Shown: positions 57,937 to 64,000 of the stretch, piece by piece | How positions within the stretch are numbered: the stretch's first letter is position 1 | Layout of the letters: each line of letters opens with the position of its first letter | Source: Helichrysum umbraculigerum | Taxonomy: Eukaryota; Streptophyta; Magnoliopsida; Asterales; Asteraceae | Direction of reading: 5' to 3' | Assembly: GCA_949592205.1 (NCBI GenBank) | Contig: CATIUR010000003.1 | Location: 159,701,759 to 159,765,758 of the forward strand | DNA length: 64,000 nt | The notes under the pieces: model-generated | Databases searched by the model: none | What the model was told of the DNA's origin: nothing | The model's input: only the letters and a program-made list of their open reading frames with translations | Translations under genes and position numbers: made by a program

Positions 57937-58407
57937 AGAATTCAGATCCACTTACTGATCTAAGTGTTTATGTTAAAAGTTTGTAATTTTTATATGTTAA
58001 TATACTTTTTATCTTAAAAAACTTCAAATTGCAAAATTTAACAGATATTATCTAAATATGAAATTTATTACCTACAACATTCAAATTTTTTGCTATATAG
58101 CACAAAATATATAAACAACCTTTCGTTTTGTGTCACACTACATATATCAATCATGACACTTTACATTTAACACACAAATTGATATCCTATTTTATCTTTA
58201 TAAAAATTATAGCTTAATATCTTAAAAAAAATTAAATTTAGTCGACTACATTACCGCGGGTCGTAAACTTTTGATATATATACTTGGTAGTTAAAAATAT
58301 ATACACACTAATTATAACATAGTACATAAAAATATACAAATACAAGCTTCAAAAATAGAAAAAAAAATATAAGAGCCGCCCGCGTTGTCGCGGGTCTTAT
58401 ATCTAGT

Positions 58408-59553
58408 ATATAATATAATACAATAAAAAGTAAATACGTAATTATGTAACGGAGGAAAAATAAATTGACTACAATCTGTTTATGGATGAGTATACCAAAA
58501 TTTGTTATGCTAATCTATCAAATAATTATTAAAGTCATTTAATATCAATCAAAATAAATTAAATAGGGCAAATGATAGAAATGGTCAAAACATGATCTTG
58601 GAGATTATATCAAATCCCGTTAATTTTGGGCACGTAAGTTGTTTCCTCGGCAAACCTTTGCTTATATATGCAACCATATTATCAAAATTCTTTCGCTCAT
58701 TCATTCACAAAATCACAAATACCACACAATCATAAAATTCATTTAGAAAATAGAAAGAGAGGTCGACGTTGTTTGGCTTGAACAGATCAATGGGTCGTGA
58801 GTTACATTTGTGTTAGAAGTCGTCTTTATCTTGAAGGTAAATCTTAACCCAATTTGAATATGTTATTAGACCTTACTAATCGTCTAGTTTTCATATGAAC
58901 GAAAACCGACCGTTGAAGTCGTCGTTTTCGATACCGAAAATTCGGGTCTTGAATTATACAATTTTTGGCTAAATAGAATATAAAACTATCAGTTTTACGT
59001 TTACTAATTAGTGTTATACTTAAACTTTTACATATATAGTTGTTCAAAGTAGTTTAAGCATATTAAAGAATTAAAAATAGATAAGAAACATTACGAAACT
59101 AGTTCTGTAATTCAACGTAGAGGATGAAGGTTCATGGATGAAGTTTTATGATTTTGCATTTTTGATCCCTGAACTATGTAAGTATTACAAATTAAATTTT
59201 ACAAATGTAGAAATAATACTCTAAAATATAAGAACTTATTAACCTTGGATTAGGCTCGTTAACTAAATTTAAGAAATCTTATATATACACGTAAGAGTTA
59301 TTATAAACAATTTAGAGATGGATATAGAGAGAACAATTACTATGAAGTTTAAAATAAGAATTTAAGTTAATTAAATCATTTTATGTAGACTATTATGGAG
59401 GACTCGGGAGGATCTTTTGATAAAGAGCTTTAGACATTTATCCAGGTACGGATGTCCGTACTCTTCTTTCAGCGTTATCTTGACATGCTTTGTTGATATC
59501 CTTGCGTTCTTTTGATATTCTTGTGGTTCATTGATATCTTGATATACTTGTGT
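58408..59553. other. Spacer, no gene seen
   Basis: AT-rich. No coding region or element end recognised between Helitron H2 and the Ty3 LTR. Confidence 0.4.
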
Positions 59554-61649
59554 TGTGACACCCGGTCAAAAATGACCCAAATTTACGTCCAAATTTAAAC
59601 TTTATTTACAAAGTATTAAATAACCCGAAACAATTATTTAATAAACACGCGTACACAAATCTGGTAGAACGCAGAAACTCAAAATAAAATTTGACGAAAA
59701 ACATTTTTTTTTTCAATAAAGTATTATTATTGAGAATAATAATTACGTACTCCGTTTGAAATTTAAATACATTTCAGATACAGAAAACTATCCGTACATT
59801 TTAAAAGTAAAACAAAGATATATTTTAGAACCCACTAAAAGTATTTTTATAAAATATTTCAAATAAAAACATGTACTATTTTATTTGTAGAAAATTATCA
59901 TTTTAAAAGATTATACTATTTTACGATCGAGTACGCAAACACGGAGCGAAAAATGTCACCTAACTACAATAATTGGAGGTCGGTATACAACTGACCTCAA
60001 TTAGTTGATACACACACACGCACATAACTCTTTCTCTTCTCTACTCTCACTCTCTCGGCTCAACTCTCTCTCGACTCTCACTACTCTCTTTTGATCTCTA
60101 TCTCAAAACAACAACAACATAGATTAATCATCACCATCTTCATCTGGGATCATCATCATCATCACCATCGAACTCATCATCATCCTCACGGTTCCGTTTT
60201 ATTTTGTAAGAATCACTCACCTTTTTCCTTTAATTTTGTGTTTAAAATACGTAATATAACATGTATTAGCATTATACTAAGTTGATTGTATGCAAAAACG
60301 GATTTAAAACTGGTATTGTGAGTTAACTGCACGAACAGACCCGAAAGAAACAACCCACCCGGACGGGTGGATCAAGTAACCCGGACGGGTTACAAAATTC
60401 ACCCGGACGGGTAAGAGACCTCACCCGGACGGGTAAGTCCATACACCCGAACGGGTGAAAGGTGAAACCCGAACGGGTGGTACACACAGACCCGGACGGA
60501 TTAGAAAACTCACCCGGACTGCTCACCAAACATACCCGTACGGGTATGGAGCCCCACCCGGACGGGTAACACCCATTTAGCCCACCATCTTTTGTATTTT
60601 TGTAGTCCTCTGAGTCACGGTCGTCTGGGCAGCTTGATCGCCTACAAACTACAAACTTAATTGTTTTCAAACATATAAACAAACACTTGAACACAATTAA
60701 TCAAGTGAACAAATATACAAATGAATTACTAAACATCTAATTACAAATATATAATCTCACGTGTTTAGGACACTAGGGGATTACACTTGGAATACGTACG
60801 TGCATTAGGATTGCTTGCTCTACAGGTGAGTCTCATGGCCCCTTTTTACTGCTTTACTTTGGGGGAGATGCATTACTTGTTTTACTCGAACACATGTATT
60901 TACACACTTGATTACAAACTGCTTTACTGGTATATCGATTGCATGAGATTTATTTAATCCAATGAAGTCCCTTTAATCATAGTCGTCAGTTATGGTCTTA
61001 AGCGCGAGTACTAGTAAATGGATCCATTAGGACTGACAATCCTCACCCAGGGTAGCAAGCACTACCCCGAACATGCAGGTATAAATGGGTGTTTCTTACT
61101 CGTTTCATATGAATGTTTGTGGATTAGCATTCACGATGGGCAAATAAATTACTACTGTTAAGCTTCGACTATGGTGCTCATGGCAATATATATCGAAACT
61201 ATTGCGACTGTGCAATATTTACTTACTTTTACAAACTGATGTGTTCAAAACTGTTACTTACTATAAACCTGTGCGATTCACCAACCTTTTGGTTGACCTT
61301 TTTAGTGATGCATTCTCAGGTACGCCGAAATACTAGGACGGCCCAGCAGGATCTACGTATATGCTAAGCTAGTACGAGTCGCATGCATACACCTATGAAG
61401 ATTTTACTTGCATTATCTTTTGTACTTTGATTATGTACTTCAAATCTTCAGAATCATTTTGCGAACTCGCTAATGATGTACTAGTTAAAACCTAAAACTT
61501 TGTACTAATTTTGAAAACTTATGTAATGTAATGTAATTTTCTACAACGTCTCATTTAGAGTCGTTTTCTTGTACTTTGGTGTTTTGATATTTGATTAGTC
61601 ACGCCCAAAAACAATCGCTTCCGCAAAGCATGAAATTGGGGGTGTGACA
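59554..61649 (+). repeat. 5' LTR of the Ty3-type element
   Basis: 2,096 bp from TGTGACACCCGG to GGGGGTGTGACA, TG…CA bounded, directly followed by GATTGGTATCAGAGCC. Within it are CT-rich DNA near 60030-60090 (possible promoter/start area) and the palindrome array at 60357-60567. Confidence 0.9.
60357..60567. repeat. Ten ACCCGGACGGGT palindromes at 22-bp period
   Basis: Units start at 60357, 60379, 60401, 60423, 60445, 60467, 60490, 60512, 60534 and 60556: eight steps of 22 bp and one of 23. The core is a near-palindrome, ACCCG-GA/CGGGT type; the ninth unit, ACCCGTACGGGT, is perfect. The 10-bp spacers vary in sequence, while the palindromes are kept, with two decayed ones (units 7 and 8). Confidence 0.97.
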
Positions 61650-61652
61650 GAT

Positions 61653-61664
61653 TGGTATCAGAGC
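61653..61664 (+). promoter_or_regulatory. Primer-binding site (initiator tRNA-Met)
   Basis: TGGTATCAGAGC three bases after the LTR, complementary to the initiator methionine tRNA 3' end. Confidence 0.93.
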
Positions 61665-62465
61665 CTAAGGTTATAGCGAACTAGGTTGCATTTAGTGGGC
61701 CTAGACAATGACCGTTAGGCAGTATTCCTCATTAGATATAACTGGTTCAGGGATTTCGTCATACAAGTTTAATTTAACATAGCTTGATCAACTATGTACA
61801 ATTAAATGAAGATGATATAAGATCTGAAAGGGGTTATGTTGAACAGGAATGCACTAGTTGACTCTGACCACGAGAGAATCGTGACTTGTACTTGTTCTGT
61901 GCTAGATACAACTAGGTGGATAATATGTATGTATACATGGGTTATACATATATGATTAGTCCTAGTGATATCCTCAGATACTTGGTAATGAACTTATTGT
62001 TCTGTTACGCTTTAGAATAGGCATATCGTAAGTTGATCGAGTCAGGAAAATAGTACCGGGATGTGCCCTAACTGAGAGGGTCATCTCTTCGAAATAGGCT
62101 TACCCTAGGTAGAGATTAAAACTTCGACACCTTATTTGACACGAACTGGTCATCAGAGGACCATCTTTCACTCACCCATCAGTTTTAACATTCGAATCCA
62201 GTATTCCTCTAAGTACAAATCTTTTCTACTTTCCTATCACATTCCGCAAAACTACTGATATCTGTTCGGATGTAATATCCTTTTTCCTTTTGAAAACCTT
62301 AATCCTCGTAATCATTTGAACTCGCAAGTTGGATGATTACAATCACTGTTATTCTACGCTATTGATTGTCACTTGTGTTGTGGTATATTACCGTAATATA
62401 TACAACTACGATGATCATATTCTTATACGAAACTCTGACATGTCCCTTATCTTCATTGAAGGAAC
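61665..62465 (+). other. Untranslated leader of the Ty3-type element
   Basis: About 800 bases between PBS and gag without a convincing frame. It would contain the packaging signal. Confidence 0.6.
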
Positions 62466-63575
62466 ATGCCTCCACGACGCCAAAAGTTCACTCAAGCTCA
62501 GGTCGATCGACTGGTTGCTGACGCACTAAGTGCTGAGCGACAACGATCCAGCGGCGCTGAAACACCACCAAATACCACTGTAGTGAAACCTTGCACCTAC
62601 AAAGACTTCCTTAACTGCAATCCTTTGAACTTCAAAGGCACAGAAGGTGCCATTGGGTTGTTGCGATGGCTGGAGAAGACAGAGGCAGTCTTTCGCATCT
62701 ACAGCTGCCCTGAGAACTGTAAGGTCAAGTTCTCCACCTACACTTTCATGGACGATGCTCTGACGTGGTGGAACACTTATGCCGACTCCGTGGGCCAAGA
62801 CATTGCTCTGGAAACTCCCTGGGATGAGCTGAAGAAAATGCTCAAGGATGAGTATTGTCCTAGGGATGAGATCCAACAGCTCGAAGCAGAATTCTGGAAT
62901 CTCTCCACTCAAGGGAATGACATTGCTGGCTACTCTTCTCGATTCAATCAGTTAGCACACCTGTGCCCATCTATGGTTGATACGGAATCCAAACGAATTG
63001 AGCGCTATGTCTGGGGACTTCCTCCACAAATTCAGGGAATGGTTACTTCGTCAAACTCTCCCACATTTCATGGTACAGTACGTATGGCACACAAACTGAT
63101 GGCACAAATGGTTCGTCAAGGAACCGCTGGCGACAAAAATACTGGAAACAGCTCGGGAGATAACAAGAGGAAAGCTGATGGAAGCTCTGGAAATCAGAGC
63201 CAAGCTAACAAGAAGCCTGCAACTGCTCAGGCTAACACCTCTGAATCCGATGACAAGAAAGAGTATAAGGGAAGAAAGCCCTATTGCTCTAAGTGCAAGC
63301 TTCGTCATGATGGTCTATGTCCTTGCACCAAATGCCAGCGATTTGGACATCTGACCAAGGACTGTAAATCAACCACCACTGGTACCGACGCCTCTGCACC
63401 CAAAACCTGCTATGAGTGCAATGGTACTGGGCATTTCAAGAGAGACTGCCCAAAATTGAAGGACAAAAACAACAACGCTGCTAAGGGCAGGTTCTATGTA
63501 CTTATTGCTGAAGGTAATCACCAGAACCCTAGACTTATTGACTTACTCAACACGGGTACGTTCACTCCCGGATAA
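62466..63575 (+). CDS. Ty3-type gag polyprotein (369 residues)
   Basis: Starts MPPRRQKFTQAQVDRLVADA. The retrotransposon gag domain spans about residues 50-215 (FKGTEGAIGLLRWLEK, ALTWWNTYAD, RFNQLAHLCP). A Lys-rich linker follows, and then two CCHC knuckles, CTKCQRFGHLTKDC (about 287-300) and CYECNGTGHFKRDC (about 315-328), preceded by a CSKC…H…C variant. Gag forms the virus-like particle and packages RNA. The frame stops after NTGTFTPG, where related gag-pol proteins continue into the protease. Up to that point it is intact and not obviously decayed. Start ATG 62466 is the first in frame with good length. Confidence 0.9.
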   Translation: MPPRRQKFTQAQVDRLVADALSAERQRSSGAETPPNTTVVKPCTYKDFLNCNPLNFKGTEGAIGLLRWLEKTEAVFRIYSCPENCKVKFSTYTFMDDALTWWNTYADSVGQDIALETPWDELKKMLKDEYCPRDEIQQLEAEFWNLSTQGNDIAGYSSRFNQLAHLCPSMVDTESKRIERYVWGLPPQIQGMVTSSNSPTFHGTVRMAHKLMAQMVRQGTAGDKNTGNSSGDNKRKADGSSGNQSQANKKPATAQANTSESDDKKEYKGRKPYCSKCKLRHDGLCPCTKCQRFGHLTKDCKSTTTGTDASAPKTCYECNGTGHFKRDCPKLKDKNNNAAKGRFYVLIAEGNHQNPRLIDLLNTGTFTPG

Positions 63576-64000
63576 CCAAAACTGCATCTGTATTACTTAC
63601 TTTGATAGGTTCTACTTACTACTTAGCATTTTATCTGTTTCCTTAGATTCTAAGTACAAAATAGAATAAGGAAATTGACAAACTATTTTGGATAACTGGT
63701 ATGATACAAATGGAATTGGTGATACATACAAATATGATTAGGCTATTATGGGATATAGGTATATATACATACATAGGCCTCGACTAAGTACTACTCACTA
63801 GGCTATTATATACTGAATGTATAGGAATAGGCCCTTTCTCGATTGTACTTTTGAGACCACCTACACCACTACAACCGACAAACATACCTACTTCAACGTC
63901 CTTTGATAAGAAGATCGGGACTTTGTTTTTCAATTGCTACTGTCTACTTAGTCCTATGTCTATAACGTACTCCATTTTCAACAATTTCAACATGCTTTTA
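63576..64000 (+). other. Region after gag without pol coding
   Basis: No protease DTG or RT motif and no long frame. It contains 'ggctattat' repeats (63741, 63799 region). It may be internal non-coding DNA of a gag-only element or the start of another insertion. Confidence 0.5.

Larger units (their letters stand above)
54775..58407 (+). mobile_element. Helitron H2 (3.6 kb), directly abutting H1
   Basis: The 5' end TCTATAATCTATAAAATAT starts one base after the CTAGT of H1. The 3' end is hairpin CCCGCG-TTGT-CGCGGG (58379-58394) and TCTTATATCTAGT ending at 58407, the same 30 bases as H1. Both belong to one family, head to tail. It contains fragments without recognised function, including an open frame at 57448. 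No RepHel. Confidence 0.78.
59554..64000 (+). mobile_element. Ty3-type LTR retrotransposon, 5' part (runs off the window)
   Basis: 5' LTR (59554-61649), primer-binding site (61653-61664), leader and a gag frame. After gag the sequence does not continue into a protease/RT frame, at least up to 64000. It may be a gag-only non-autonomous element, or pol may be displaced by an insertion. Confidence 0.85.

Noticed and set aside
60323..60694. 123-residue minus-strand frame with Pro/Gly repeats
   Set aside because: Produced by the ACCCGGACGGGT array in the LTR; not a coding signal.
62526..62912. 128-residue minus-strand frame
   Set aside because: It is antisense to the intact Ty3 gag; no domain is seen.

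Overview
This is nuclear DNA from a flowering plant: spliced genes with GT-AG introns, AT-rich spacers, and very dense transposable elements of many classes. The gene and repeat families fit a eudicot. A composite (Asteraceae) is my best guess, from the style of the LINE ORF1, the Ty3 gag and the LTR ends; that is inference, not proof.

Genes. Three host loci can be supported. (1) 2697-5808, + strand: a 13-exon gene for a protein of about 455 residues that I do not recognise. All 13 exons join in frame, and one intron starts with GC. (2) 17674 to about 23431, + strand: an HD2-type (HDT, plant-specific nucleoplasmin-fold) histone-deacetylase-like gene. It seems to have one U12-type AT-AC intron and a 3.5-kb intron that holds a Helitron. 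Its 3' end is also present at 1-1678, so a second copy of the gene lies mostly upstream of the window. (3) 27496-30228, + strand: a KORRIGAN-type GH9 endoglucanase with its membrane-anchor N-terminus missing. The duplicated segment stops about 720 bp upstream of it.

Mobile elements, left to right. A LINE remnant with ORF1 only (about 7233-10300) is split by a hAT element with a perfect 8-bp target duplication. A Mutator-like element of 4,976 bp (12176-17151, 10-bp target duplication) carries a pentatricopeptide-repeat gene fragment, a FAR1/MULE SWIM-domain fragment and dozens of palindromes of the form TACCACATGTGGTA. A Helitron (19217-22367) splits a TA microsatellite inside the HD2 gene. 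The second HD2 3' segment carries a SINE (23468-23704) and a solo LTR (23916-26007). A nested LTR-retrotransposon block fills about 30405-43755: a copia-like remnant is split by element B, which is split by young element A. A hAT element (44103-45535) holds a MITE placed in a TA microsatellite. Three Helitron-type segments follow (45598 to about 48340, about 48351-54773, 54775-58407). The first carries RPA-like exons and the second carries ribosomal protein L5 exons. A Ty3-type element with a 2.1-kb LTR, a PBS and gag (59554 onward) runs to the window end.

The most unusual theme is that unrelated elements carry regular arrays of short GC-richer palindromes in AT-rich DNA. Two of these arrays, one in the Mutator-like element and one in the Ty3 LTR, have almost exactly the same 22-bp period, close to two helical turns, although the palindromes differ. 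The host genes show no operon-like or pathway link to one another.
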